NCBI GenBank assembly: GCA_932294295.1
Contig: OW028573.1
Span: 60,675,829-60,739,828 of the forward strand
Direction: 5' to 3'
Source: Alitta virens
Lineage: Eukaryota; Annelida; Polychaeta; Phyllodocida; Nereididae
DNA length: 64,000 bases
Part shown: piece after piece, positions 1 to 10,812 of the stretch
How the letters are laid out: each line of letters starts with the position of its first letter
How positions within the stretch are numbered: position 1 is the first letter of the stretch
Position numbers and translations under genes: made by a program
The notes under the pieces: model-generated
What the model saw: the letters and a program-made list of their open reading frames with translations, nothing else
Databases searched by the model: none
Told to the model about the DNA's origin: nothing

Positions 1-3000
1 GGAGTCTTGTGGGGATATCCACCAGCGAAACAAAGTTCTTCATCTCCTGATCTTCATTGACCTGTTTGTCAAACTGACATTCCCATATAGTGATAACTGT
101 TGCGGTTGTGGTCTTGAGAAAGATCTCCCTCTGTATGGTCTTCTGATAGATCTGTTCCATTGTCTGATTAGTGTAACTGTCTTTGATAGATCTCTCAGGG
201 AAACATGTAGGGCAGCCGTGCCACCTGCAGCCGTAAAACTCGTAGAGAACACCATTGCTGTCTGCTCCATCTACTCTGTAAGACCCTACTGACAGCTCCC
301 CTATATTGCGGGCATGTTGTATGAAGGTCTTGTTACTATGACTTAGATATTCAAGCCATTGAATAGATTTGTAGCTATGCCCATATCGGGCTGTGTATCC
401 TTGAGGGGGGATGTGGGCTATGTCGGAGTTTAGGAAGGTTTTTTCTTTAATATCTGCAGATAGTAGTGTCTCATTGTTGTGATAATACTGTCCTCCTACC
501 ATTGTGACCTCTGGTGTGGTATTGTCTTCAAGGGTTACTCTGTATCGCTCCTTGAGAAAGTTTTGCCTGAAGATCTGCATACATGTTGAGGCTATGGTGA
601 CCTGGGAGAGTGGGTCGATATCCATGGTTCCTGTCTCAGTCTCTAGAATGGTTATATCTTTGATGAGTTGCCGGAATTTCGTGCATGCCTCCCTAAGAAT
701 CTTGACATCTGTTCTACAGTACTCCTCCATATCATTGTGCATATCATAGGGACCCTGTAGGCTATCGTACCATTGTGGGTCAACATCTTTGCTGTAGAAT
801 TCTATTAGGGGGTAGTGGGGGAAATGTCTCTGATGGAAGTGTTGTCTGGTGTTGAACATGTGAGGGAAATCACCTTTCTTTAGTGATGATGAGAGTCCTA
901 AAGTCTTGGGTAGTTTCTTGAGAGCCATTGGCAGAAAGTTGAGAGAGTCTATGAATCTAATACCTGCTTGGGGTATATTCATGTACATTATTTTTGTGCC
1001 AATCTTGGTGAGCTCTGGCTGGATTTCATTTTGAAGAAGGTACCCTTGTAGGAAGAGGAAGTCATAGCCTTTTCCATTATGTGCGATGCATGTGAAGCCC
1101 CTGTGCTTGTCGTTGATGAGCCATTTACCAAAATCTTGTACTGTCGCATCTCCTTTGAAAACCACCTCCTTCTGATAGCAGCATTTACATGTGAGTTTTT
1201 TGTCATGGCTGAGACATTTGATGCCACATTGAGTGCAGTGTGTCTGGTCATCATTACATTCGTCACAGCTAGCTTGTGCTACAACGAGGTTGGGTATGTG
1301 TTGCTGAAGTCCACAATACCATTTGGCACAGTGTTGACACCTTCTACATGATGAGCATGTGTAGTCAGCTGTGCAGGCTGTACAGGTGTTTTTTCTCGGC
1401 CTCGGACTGTAACCGTTTTGACATTGGAATATTTCATCCTGGGTCGACTCAAAGTCGAAGTAGATAAATTTTCCCTTGCTAACTTTCTGTTTTGATGCCC
1501 TCATGTAACAGAGATGCTGACCTGAAAAGTAGTCTTGGCATAGACGACATTGCCATTCTCCGCAGATGTGGTCTTCTTTGGTCCTTTTCAAGGTGTCGAG
1601 CAGTTTCTTACACCCTTGGCAAAAGAAGTATTGCTGACATTTGGATAGTTTTTCTTCCCCTATGGATGGCCCACTTTTGAATCTCTCTATCTGTCTGTGG
1701 TTTGTGAAACAGTCTGAACTGCGACAAGTTCTGTTACAGTCTTGACATTTGACGGGGTGTTCCCATGTACAATCTTTTCTCGTGCATACCATACATTTGT
1801 TTTGACAGAAATGAGGTGCTCTTTTGTTGTGGTATTTGAGACATTCTATACAGATTTCTTTATTGGTGAGAAGTCCTGATATTCTGGTGATGGCGTGGAA
1901 ATGTTGACCGTCTTTGTAGAGAAATATCTTGGACTCTCTGGTCTTAGACCCTGCATAGATAGTGTCATGGCCAGTATCTTTATCTATGACGACTATCTGT
2001 ACATCAAGGTGATCTTCGAATTTGTAGAACTCCCTGATTTCGATTTGTCTATCTGCTGGCAGTTTTACTTCTTTTAGAAGCTGGAGAGCTCTCCCTCTTT
2101 GAGAGTTTAGGCCTTTTCTGTGAGCTCTTGATATCATTATAAGTGCTTTATAGTTAGGGTCCTCTTGCAGTTTCGCTATGCATATGGTAATTGCTCGTGC
2201 TGCACAGGTGTAGTCGTCTGGTAGTTCGGGGATGAATACCATGCATCTTTTCTTGATGATGGTGTTGTTCCTGTCTTTGGTGTCAAGGTTGATGATGGTT
2301 AGAGCTCGATTGGGTTTTACCGCCTTTGTCGGTGTTTGTTGATAAACGTTCAGTGTTTGTTGACAGTAATGACCGTCCTTGTATATGGAGAAACATCTTT
2401 TGCAGATATTGTGGGAGTGTAATAATCTCTGAATATTTGAGACTGCGTGAATACCTTGATGATTCTGGAAGAGGTAAAGTGTTGTCTCGTTGTATGGCCC
2501 TCCGTATAAGATTTTGTGATCTTGATCAAGTAGAATAATCTGTACGTCGAGGTAGGTCTCAAATCTTGGGAGGTCTTCTGTCATAACTTGACGTTCTGGT
2601 GACAGCTGAACACTTCTTAAAAGTGAAAGCGCCATGCCCAGTTGAGATTGAGGACCACTTTTTTCAGCCCTATATGCTTTACAGAGCTCTGCAGCTCTGG
2701 GGTCGTTTTGTGCTTTGGCCCTAGCTACAACTATGGCCCTGGCAGTTTGTGTGTTGTCATTGCTTAGAAGTGGTATGGTTATGTAAGACTTACCGCCTCC
2801 TCTGTCATGATGAAGAGCTCCTACTTCTACCTGGAATGAACTATCGACGCTCATACTCTGGGCTGATTGTAGGACTTTTTCCATTCTGTCCATGATGGTC
2901 TTTGCTGTGATGAGGTTTTGAGGTCTCATATGGATGACTATGTCCTGTCTGAGATCCTTATGCTGAATGATGACTCTGGCTCTGTCTTCAGGATCATGAT

Positions 3001-3223
3001 GTTGTGCAGCTCTGTCAATAACATCTTGAAACATATCTTCAAGCTCTTGATGTATGTCGAGTAATCTGTGGCCTGCATGATCTTGGTTAAATGTAGCTCT
3101 GAAGCTTCTTTCTTCATAACCATATCTTCTAGCTGTTCTGTGGTTGGTTTGTGTGATCTGGTAAGGTGCTGGCCTTGGCCTCTTTGCTCTGTGTGACTCT
3201 GGTGACAAGTCTCTTTTAGCCAT
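1..3223 (-). CDS. Protein-primed type family-B DNA polymerase (Polinton/adintovirus-like), C-terminus cut off by window edge
   Basis: One frame stays open for about 1074 codons from the ATG at 3223 to base 1, with no stop. The start has a strong Kozak context (CCCACCATGG). It carries the three 3'-5' exonuclease motifs of family-B polymerases: FDFES (residues 589-593), N716-x3-YD721, and Y835-x3-D839. After these comes a YEF-x-GC-x2-HGC-x2-C segment (about residues 994-1006) known from Polinton and adintovirus polymerases. The palm motifs would lie left of base 1. The N-terminus holds two related blocks (about 140-290 and 315-475) resembling OTU-type cysteine peptidases, then a Cys-rich region (about 475-585) that probably binds zinc. 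By family, the enzyme replicates a large DNA transposon or virus-like element in the nucleus. The uninterrupted frame argues for a young or still functional copy. Integrase, capsid and ATPase genes, if present, are outside the window. Confidence 0.9.
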   Translation of the reverse strand, partial: MAKRDLSPESHRAKRPRPAPYQITQTNHRTARRYGYEERSFRATFNQDHAGHRLLDIHQELEDMFQDVIDRAAQHHDPEDRARVIIQHKDLRQDIVIHMRPQNLITAKTIMDRMEKVLQSAQSMSVDSSFQVEVGALHHDRGGGKSYITIPLLSNDNTQTARAIVVARAKAQNDPRAAELCKAYRAEKSGPQSQLGMALSLLRSVQLSPERQVMTEDLPRFETYLDVQIILLDQDHKILYGGPYNETTLYLFQNHQGIHAVSNIQRLLHSHNICKRCFSIYKDGHYCQQTLNVYQQTPTKAVKPNRALTIINLDTKDRNNTIIKKRCMVFIPELPDDYTCAARAITICIAKLQEDPNYKALIMISRAHRKGLNSQRGRALQLLKEVKLPADRQIEIREFYKFEDHLDVQIVVIDKDTGHDTIYAGSKTRESKIFLYKDGQHFHAITRISGLLTNKEICIECLKYHNKRAPHFCQNKCMVCTRKDCTWEHPVKCQDCNRTCRSSDCFTNHRQIERFKSGPSIGEEKLSKCQQYFFCQGCKKLLDTLKRTKEDHICGEWQCRLCQDYFSGQHLCYMRASKQKVSKGKFIYFDFESTQDEIFQCQNGYSPRPRKNTCTACTADYTCSSCRRCQHCAKWYCGLQQHIPNLVVAQASCDECNDDQTHCTQCGIKCLSHDKKLTCKCCYQKEVVFKGDATVQDFGKWLINDKHRGFTCIAHNGKGYDFLFLQGYLLQNEIQPELTKIGTKIMYMNIPQAGIRFIDSLNFLPMALKKLPKTLGLSSSLKKGDFPHMFNTRQHFHQRHFPHYPLIEFYSKDVDPQWYDSLQGPYDMHNDMEEYCRTDVKILREACTKFRQLIKDITILETETGTMDIDPLSQVTIASTCMQIFRQNFLKERYRVTLEDNTTPEVTMVGGQYYHNNETLLSADIKEKTFLNSDIAHIPPQGYTARYGHSYKSIQWLEYLSHSNKTFIQHARNIGELSVGSYRVDGADSNGVLYEFYGCRWHGCPTCFPERSIKDSYTNQTMEQIYQKTIQREIFLKTTTATVITIWECQFDKQVNEDQEMKNFVSLVDIPTRL

Positions 3224-3255
3224 GGTGGGTTATGACTAGCTGATGTCATGATGTC

Positions 3256-3264
3256 TTATATATA
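3256..3264 (-). promoter_or_regulatory. TATA box of the polymerase gene
   Basis: On the minus strand the sequence reads TATATATAA, 33 bases upstream of the polymerase ATG. A start site 25-30 bases downstream would fall at about 3226-3232, giving a very short leader. An out-of-frame ATG at 3249 lies between the TATA box and the predicted start site region, so it would probably not be in the transcript. This is seen from position and motif only. Confidence 0.5.
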
Positions 3265-4200
3265 CTGATGATTATGTAATAAATGCTATTTTTAGATCTA
3301 TAAAGATATATCCATCCTATTATTTGACACTATGTGATCATAAAAACCCTATCATCTTCTCTATACCTGGAGGGTTGTGTAAAATTGTGAGATATGGCAG
3401 AGATGGTTATGTGTAACAGATATTGTGAAATTATGAAGATTCATCTGGTTATAGTTAAGGCAGGTTTATTCTTTGTATGACTGTGTGTAAAGGTGTCAAT
3501 GCCCTTGGGCGCAGGCAGGTGCATGTTCTCTACCCTGTTGTGCTCTGGTGTGTAACAAGCCTCTTGTGAAATAACATGTGCATTGTGAAATTATGATGAG
3601 CCAGTTGTGACCTGATATGGTCATGCATGGGTTAATCATTAATGTCTATGTAAGGTGTTAATTATGAACATCTTGACGCAAAGGTAGAATATTATGTCAT
3701 TAATAGGTATCAAAAGAAAAAATTATTATCATTAATAATTATGATCATTAATGATGTTATTAAAAGGTTTAGCCCCTGGATGAAACTACTTATGAGTATT
3801 AATGGGTTATGTAATAAGTTTATTATCTCTGATGATTATGTAAAAATTTATGAATATCAAAAGAAAATAATTATGATCATTAATGAGATTATGTAATTAT
3901 ACTCATTAATGATTATGCAACATACATTTTAGCCACATCCCCTTTTCACACTCCTCTGAAAGAAACTAATTATGATCATTAATGAGGTTATGTAATGAGT
4001 TAATTATCACTAATGGGGTTATGTAACAATTTATGAATATCAAAAGAAAATAATTATGATCTTAATGAGGTTATGTAATTATAATTATGATCTTAATGAG
4101 ATTATGTAACCATGATCATTAATGGTTATGCAACATTTTAGCCACGCCCCTTTTTCACACCCCACCTCCTGTGACCAGTGGGGCGTGAAGTATAGGTTTT
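3265..4200. repeat. A/T-rich degenerate repeat block flanking the polymerase gene
   Basis: The stretch has no gene. It is built of A/T-rich direct repeats. A unit beginning ATTTATGAATATCAAAAGAA occurs near 3846 and again near 4031, each ending in a GCCAC-rich stretch before CCCCTTTTTCACAC-like sequence, so the period is about 185 bases. A weaker copy starts near 3708. The motif RTTATGTAA recurs about eight times between 3262 and 4110. It could be the terminal repeat or origin region of the element that carries the polymerase; this is inference, since the other end is outside the window. Confidence 0.6.
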
Positions 4201-4219
4201 CATCCCCCTACATATAGTA

Positions 4220-4891
4220 GTGGTGAATTACTGGATAAGATTGGAAAGAACACCTGATGACAGTTTATTTAAGAAATGTTTAAATTTTCAGAAGGAAATT
4301 TATGTGAATGCAGTAAATGGAAATAACTGGTTCAGTAAAGTGTGTCATGTATTAAATAACTGCAACATTGAATATGATATTAGTAACCTCAGAAACTTTG
4401 ACATTGATAATATCTCTAACACAGTGAAACTAAGACTCTATGAAGCCGAACATGAGCGACTTATAAATGCAATAAATGACAGTTCACAACAACCAAAACT
4501 TAGGACATATAAACTATTTAAAACTGATTGTAGAATAGAACCTTATCTTGAATTGCAACAAATTCGCAAAGTGTTAACTAAAATAGCTAGATTTAGGACA
4601 AGTTCACATAGCCTGAAGATTGAAACAGGTCGACACCATAAACCAATAATTCCTGCTCCAAATAGAATATGTGAAAAGTGTACGTTAAACTTTTTAGAAG
4701 ACGAAATTCACTGTTTGATTGTCTGTCCTGGTAATGAGCAACACCGTGTTAACCTTTTTTTGAATGCAACTAAATTTATTAACAACTTCTTGTCTCTAGA
4801 TGATATAACTAAGTTTACAGCAATAATGACAAACAAGGAACCTGAGTTATTAAATAGTTTAGGAAAGTTTCTCCTTCAAGCCGATGTGTAG
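4220..4891 (+). pseudogene. C-terminal remnant of LINE polyprotein with CCHC motif
   Basis: About 223 codons are open, then TAG. The conserved pieces are KLRTYKLFK, a RFRTSSHSLKIETGRH block, and CEKC followed by EDEIHCLIVC. Together these form the CCHC-type end found in many invertebrate LINE polyproteins. There is no proper ATG at the start, and the reverse-transcriptase palm is absent, so the fragment cannot be active. The open frame over its whole remaining length suggests a fairly recent insertion. Confidence 0.75.
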
Positions 4892-5190
4892 AGAAAACCA
4901 TCTCCTGTATCCACACAGTTATTAATTTAGTTTATTAGTTTATTAGTTATGATGTGCTTGTCATGTTTTGGACTTTAAGAGTGAAATGTTTTTATTAGCG
5001 GCTTGTATTTTTTTTCTATTGTGTATGTGGATTTTAAACACGTATTATAAGTTAACTTGGTGGCTGGAACCTTGATTATTGAAATTTTATTGCTTTCTGT
5101 ATTTACATTAATGTCTCTTTCATGTTATCTTTTAACTGAATGACATATGTATCACTTATGATATTTTACATGTCAATAAAATCTATATAT
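4220..5190 (+). mobile_element. 5'-truncated non-LTR retrotransposon fragment
   Basis: The fragment begins with the open C-terminal part of a reverse-transcriptase polyprotein. It continues through an A/T-rich 3' untranslated region with AATAAA at 5175-5180 and ends near 5190. There is an in-frame stop (4217-4219) directly before the open part, which fits the usual 5' truncation of LINE copies. It abuts the repeat block next to the polymerase gene, so the two insertions may be nested or adjacent. The LINE clade cannot be assigned, because the reverse-transcriptase core is missing. Confidence 0.75.
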
Positions 5191-6734
5191 ATAGTTATTT
5201 TTATGTATTTGCTTTTACAACATGTACAATTATTATTATACTCTTTTTGCGTGAACAAAGAATTATTTATAATGAATACTCATTTGTCAGTCTAACAGGA
5301 ATGGTTTTCTTGAAGAGTGATATTAATATTCAATATTTTTATGAGCAATCCTGGCAATGGCTATATGAGGGTCAGTCATTCTAGAAACGGTCAAAATGTC
5401 TGAAGGTTAGTCTAAATGTGTGTCTTAAAATATTGCTGATTTCCAAGAATTTTGGTGCACTAACATACCATTATACATGTATGCAAATGTCTTGTCTAAT
5501 TTATTATGTTTTGAGTGGCATTGCAATCAGTAAAACAGAAATTTAGGTATTTGTTTTTCCGGAATTAGGTGATATCAGATGTGAAAGGTCTCTGGGTTGC
5601 CTCAGGAGCTGCCAAATTATGTATGGAATTTATGCAGTGGAAGCCAAGTGTGCAGTAAGAACAGGAAATAGAGTCATATGGCAGTAGGGACAATGTGAAC
5701 CAGGACAAAACAGAAGGCAAAATACGAATTTTGGCTGAAACAACAGACGTCTGTTTACTATGTCCTTGATCCGCGTCCTGAAGTTTAAGAATGAAAAGAA
5801 AACAGACAATGAAAGATAACCCATCGATGCAAAAAACGACAAAAAGGCATCAATTTACGCATCTGTGAAATCATTATTTATAGAGTAAAGTGACTGATAT
5901 GCTGAATCAGATACAAAATGAAAAGAATCACACAAATGTAGTTTTTCCAAGATATCGATAAAGGCTTACAGCTGGATATGTATCCTTACATCTAAATGTA
6001 TGGGATAAATCAAGTACGTTGCGTAGAGAGAAGGAATATGCCTACAGCGTTTCAAAAGAAGTCCCAGAGTTGCATCATGTTCCTACAAGCCAAGTGAACC
6101 TGACAACTGCCGTTGAAGACAAAACTGAGATTCAGAAATTGACTTTAGTACCAAATATATTTGGCGGAGAACAACTACATTACAGCAATTGCAAAAAAAG
6201 TTCAGAAAAATCTGTTATTTGTCCATCCCAATATTCAAAGTGTATTGGTGACCTATATAAATAAATACATGTTAAGGATATTGTTGTGGCCCTTCTAAAT
6301 GTTGCTTCAATAGGTTTAATACTGCAAATGGATAACCCCAGGCCTGCTGACTCCAGTAGCAGATTGTCCCTCGCAGAAGTCTGTCTTGACCTGACCTGTA
6401 AGAAGAGGAAACCTTGGTCTTTTCAACAAGTCACTTTTCTTTTGAGACCTTAATCTCATTGATAAATAGGGAATTCAGGATCTTTCGGCTGCTGTATTAA
6501 ACACGCAGAAAGTTGTTATTGAATTTTCCAATTTCGAAAGACTCTTAAGAACTTTCTTTTTATCAAAAGTTTCAGGTGTTTCTTATGATTATTTTTATAT
6601 TTATATAATTCATTTTCTTTTAATTATGTTTTCTTATTTTTTCGATTTATCTAAAGCTTTACATCTTCTTTCAGATTAATTTTACACAAATATCAATTTT
6701 TATATTTCAATTGTTAAGTGTCATCGCGTGCATT
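5191..6734. other. Intergenic DNA, no supported gene
   Basis: A/T-rich sequence. The longest open stretch ends at 6264 (about 80 codons, no proper ATG, no splice context) and is not convincing. I see no RNA gene or long repeat. Confidence 0.5.
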
Positions 6735-6776
6735 TCTGTATATAGATGTGCGCTATATAAATTTCAATAAACTTAA
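6735..6776 (+). repeat. Possible LINE/SINE 3' tail
   Basis: The string GTGCGCTATATAAATTTCAA followed by TAAAC resembles the GCGCTATATAAAT tail shared by L2-type LINEs and V-SINEs in many aquatic animals. Only the tail is recognisable; the body upstream is A/T-rich and not identifiable. Confidence 0.4.
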
Positions 6777-9470
6777 CTAAACCAAGCTTATGAAATACCA
6801 ATTTAATTTAAAAAAACTTCGTTTTCCAAGTTCCATTGAAGGCCACAGTATGATGATATGACAACTGCAGACCTTCCCCTATTTGCAAATAAAGGTCATG
6901 GCAGCTTCCAATCTTGCAGCCTGTGGTGCTTTGTCATCTATCAGGCTATCATATCATCAATATATATACATCAATAATACGAAAGAGCTGTGGTCAACTT
7001 AACATGTGGCCACTCATATTAGTAGGTGGTGAGATCTGTTTCTTAAAATGACAATAAATGTGCATCTTTCGATCCTTTGCTATCTGCAAACATTTGACTG
7101 GGAACGTAATACTTCAATCATCTGATCACACTGAGGAATTATCAGTGAGGACCTGTTTTACTAGCATCTGACCCTTCCAACAAATTGTCAGCTTTAGTCA
7201 AAGTACTGTAAATTGACATGTTTTAGACAAAGAAGTTAGTCATAATGACTAATTACATGCATGACATGGGCTATAAGCCTGGCTACATAAAGCTGACAAA
7301 CAAGTTAATCAAAAGTAGCTATAGGTATTTTTCATTCTAGACACAGTTAAAATGTCTAAAAGTTTGTGACAATGTTGGGTGCTTTGACCAACTGTCTATC
7401 TACCCAAAGAAAAATGTTTCTGACACATTACTTCTGCTTACAAACGTACGTAACTTACCATTATCTTGGTCAGAAGTGTGGATAACGCATAAATTAATGA
7501 TATAGAGAAGAATTGAGTAACTTGTGCCTGTAAAATGTAATGAGCTAAATAGATATTGGTGAAATTACCATTTCATGTATTGATAAGCAAGAAGTTTGAT
7601 ATGAAGCAATCAGACTATACACTTGTAGGCGATATCAGTTTCGTGAAAATTAATCAGTGCTGAAAATGCTATATGGTGGCTTCCTAGTGATACAATCAAT
7701 TCTGCTTTTTATTTGATTTGGATCGCATCCTTTATATTTGTGATTTAGTCACTGAAAAGAGATCCCCAGTTTCACGATGGATGAAATGGATTTCCTTTTT
7801 AATATTTCTCATTGGCACGGAGATGATTATCCATCAATATTTTAGTACATTCCGAAAGTTTTGCTGCCAGTAGTGACATCCCCTCAATCTCTCCTTCATC
7901 CATAATCTGTCATCGGAAAAGTGAGGGCACTGCAGTTTTGCGTCATGCCAAATCTTGTTTTGCAGCCCTCACATTTCAATCATGAAAGGATTGGCTCTTT
8001 TCTTCTATGGAGGCTGAGGAGACGTGCAAATGAAGCTAAATGATAAAAGATGCGCTATAAATGACATGACCTAGGAGATGAATGCAAAATTGTGAAGTGG
8101 CTGCCACACTTGGAATTGGACTGATGGCCTGTTGACTACACTTCAATGCAATCAGCTGTAATGAGTAATGATGAGATGCCAAAGTTGTCAAACATCAGCT
8201 TTGTGAATGTGAGCGAGTATATAATTTTGTCTTTGAATTAATACAATGTATCTGTGCATAAAGATATATAAAACACTTGTGCTAAGCTAAAACCATTTGT
8301 ATTATGATGTAATACAAAAATGGCATAAAACTTTACTTTTGTGAATAAATATCATACTATTGGTGTAGTATGTAGCGTTTTGGTCACCTATTAGTCTATC
8401 TTCCTTCATTCAATATCTTCTCCTCCCACCTCATCTCATCCCACCTCACTTCATTCAGAATCATTCTCACTCCATCTCTGGCCTCTAATGTTATCTCCCC
8501 TCATCCATTCCACTCTATCCCTCCTCCTCTTGACATACCCGAACAAATGAACATCCTTCTGTCAAATGCATTTTAGACCCTGGGCACATCTTGTACACAG
8601 TGTGATGAACAGCTCACATGGGGATTGCACAGTTCTTGTTATGCCAGCCTCCTTCATGGCACGTTCATCTGGCCACTCTAACTCCATTCCTGTGAACCTT
8701 TTGGGACACCCAAGCACACAAAAAATCTTTCAGGGATTGCTAAAATATACTGGAGTCCGACAATCAAGTTAATACGGATGGTAAAAAAGCTCTAGGGGTG
8801 ATTTCATGGATCCCGAGCAAAATCCTGATGAGGGGTCAACCAAATGGGGAATACGCTTTCAATGAAGTCCCTCCAGCTGAAGACTTCAAGGAAGATGGAT
8901 AAGGATCAGTTTGCATCCACTAAAATTGAAAAGACTGCATAAGCACTGACAAAGAATCACCAGTATATCTTTGGAAAGGAGTGGTCAAAGCATACTAAGG
9001 GCTACACTTGTTAATCCCTTGTACAAATGACTAAGCAATAGGAACATGTGTCACCTGCCAAGCTAATAGGCCTTTTGCTGGAACTATTTATTTTTCTAGA
9101 AGTCAATTATTGTTATAGAAACAAGTAGGCGCATGCTGAAATCTTAAGGTATATTATTGATAAACATGAATTTTAGGCTCATACACATGTTTTTACAGCC
9201 ATTCTGCAATAATGGCATCGACTCTCCTCTTGTGTTTACAATAAATAAGAGACACGAACTCTGGTCGCAATGGAATCGTGATTTCAACTCATTTGTCATG
9301 ATTCGTGAGAGGAAAATGGTGTTTGCTATTCTCAGTTCAGTGTATGAAGTAAAATCCAGAGTTTGTGATGGAAACATTTCACAATTATGTTGACATAACT
9401 AGCGTAAGCCTATTTATAGTACCGCACCCGTGCAAAATACTTTACTGACATTTCTGCTTTCCTATTTAAT

Positions 9471-9530
9471 CACCAGAGGGCGCTTTTGTAGAAACAGGCG
9501 AACAGTAGCCACCTAGTGGAGATATTTCTA
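9471..9530 (+). repeat. Short repeat with CTCF-like core (copy A)
   Basis: CACCAGAGGGCGC at 9471-9483 is one base from the core commonly bound by CTCF. About 28 bases later comes GCCACCTAGTGG followed by AGATATTT. The same pair of motifs in the same order and spacing occurs at 48691. It may be a degenerate small repeat or a real insulator-type site; the sequence does not decide. Confidence 0.4.
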
Positions 9531-10719
9531 AAGTTAACAATCCTGTCCGGTTTCACTTAATGCTTATATTTTGCCACATCCAGTGTGCAAGAGATAATTT
9601 CATTACATAATCCAGCACTCAACCTCTGAGATAGGCAAACAAAAATCCTTTAATAAATTGTCAAATGTATTTTTTTTTTTTTACAAAACAATTGTTATAC
9701 ACACCATTAGCTCACTGGTTTGTTAATTTTTAAAAAAAGAAAATAACCTTTTCCTACAAGTGAATTAAACTGACAGATAACCTTTGCGTGCATAGCGTAA
9801 ATGTTTTTTGTATGGCTTTTTTTTTCTTCATACAGATACAATATCTTACACGCTTCAAAATAGGTTATATTCAAGTTTCTTTCGACAAAGATGTCAGTCA
9901 TTTCCCTTATGCTCATAATTCAAAGAAATAAGAAGTATTTGAACCCAATGGCAAGTTATATTTTATCCAGGTAAATTAGGACTGTTTTTAAAATCAGGCA
10001 GGTCTTTGCATTGGGTAGTCTTGTCTGTAGATTTCTGCTGTTTACATGTATGCCCCTGACGCAGAACTTGCATCAGAAGGAAAGTACAGTATAAAGTACA
10101 ATTTTGTGACTGGTTTAATTTTTTGTCGGTTACCTTATTTTTTCTTAGCATTTGAACCTCGTTTTCTTCAAAGCACACGCAATACACTGGATACGTTTGA
10201 GCAACATGCGAAAGAACTTAGTTTATTGGATCTGACAGGGAAAAAGGGCCAGCCTATGGAAGAAATATTCCCTGATTATGGCGGCAGATAAGTCTTTTTT
10301 GATCCCAACAGCGTGATAATAACCAAAATAAGAAATTCTTATCTCAAACATTCTCAAACACGCTGTTTCGGACTTCATAAGAAAAGATAAAACTTGTGAT
10401 TTGAAGATACCTGTCTCCTTACAATGTCATTGACAATTTAACACATGCTTCGAGATGAAGTGAATTGGTGCCGCCATTTTGCCCTCTGCCCATGCTCATT
10501 TTCCATGGGTTATCTGTTTTTGTTACATTTCCTGTCTCAAAATGGAAGTTGTGTGCATACCAAACTGAAAGTCATCGTGTGTCAACTTATGTTACCTACA
10601 AGATAGAAATGCACAAAATCGACTTCCTCTTGAACAGGCTCAGACTTTTAGTGAATGACAAAAATGAAAGCAGGGAGACAGTTTGCTGTGCATGGGCTCC
10701 TATTGGCCAGTGGGCCACC

Positions 10720-10812
10720 AATAGTCTTTTCACTGAACAGCTCTGAATTCAGCAAGACATAAGTCTTTCCACCTGGTGGAATTACAGAGAACCTTCGTGA
10801 AAATCCACTATT
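10720..10812 (+). mobile_element. MITE-like element, internally deleted copy
   Basis: This 93-bp copy starts AATAGTCTTTTCACTGAAC and ends, read on the other strand, AATAGTGGATTTTCACG, so it has imperfect terminal inverted repeats. Its left and right parts match the two ends of a 323-bp copy at 40516-40838. The internal 226 bases are missing here at a two-base CC microhomology. It has no coding capacity. A target duplication is not obvious. Confidence 0.55.

Noticed and set aside
2938..3249. Open frame of about 100 codons on the minus strand
   Set aside because: It overlaps the polymerase gene in another frame and lacks family motifs; the ATG at 3223 with Kozak context is the better start.
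6019..6264. 81-codon plus-strand frame
   Set aside because: No ATG at the start, no splice sites, no recognisable family, A/T-rich surroundings.
10046..10291. 81-codon plus-strand frame ending in an acidic, proline-containing stretch
   Set aside because: No homology I can recognise, no gene context; the length is expected by chance.
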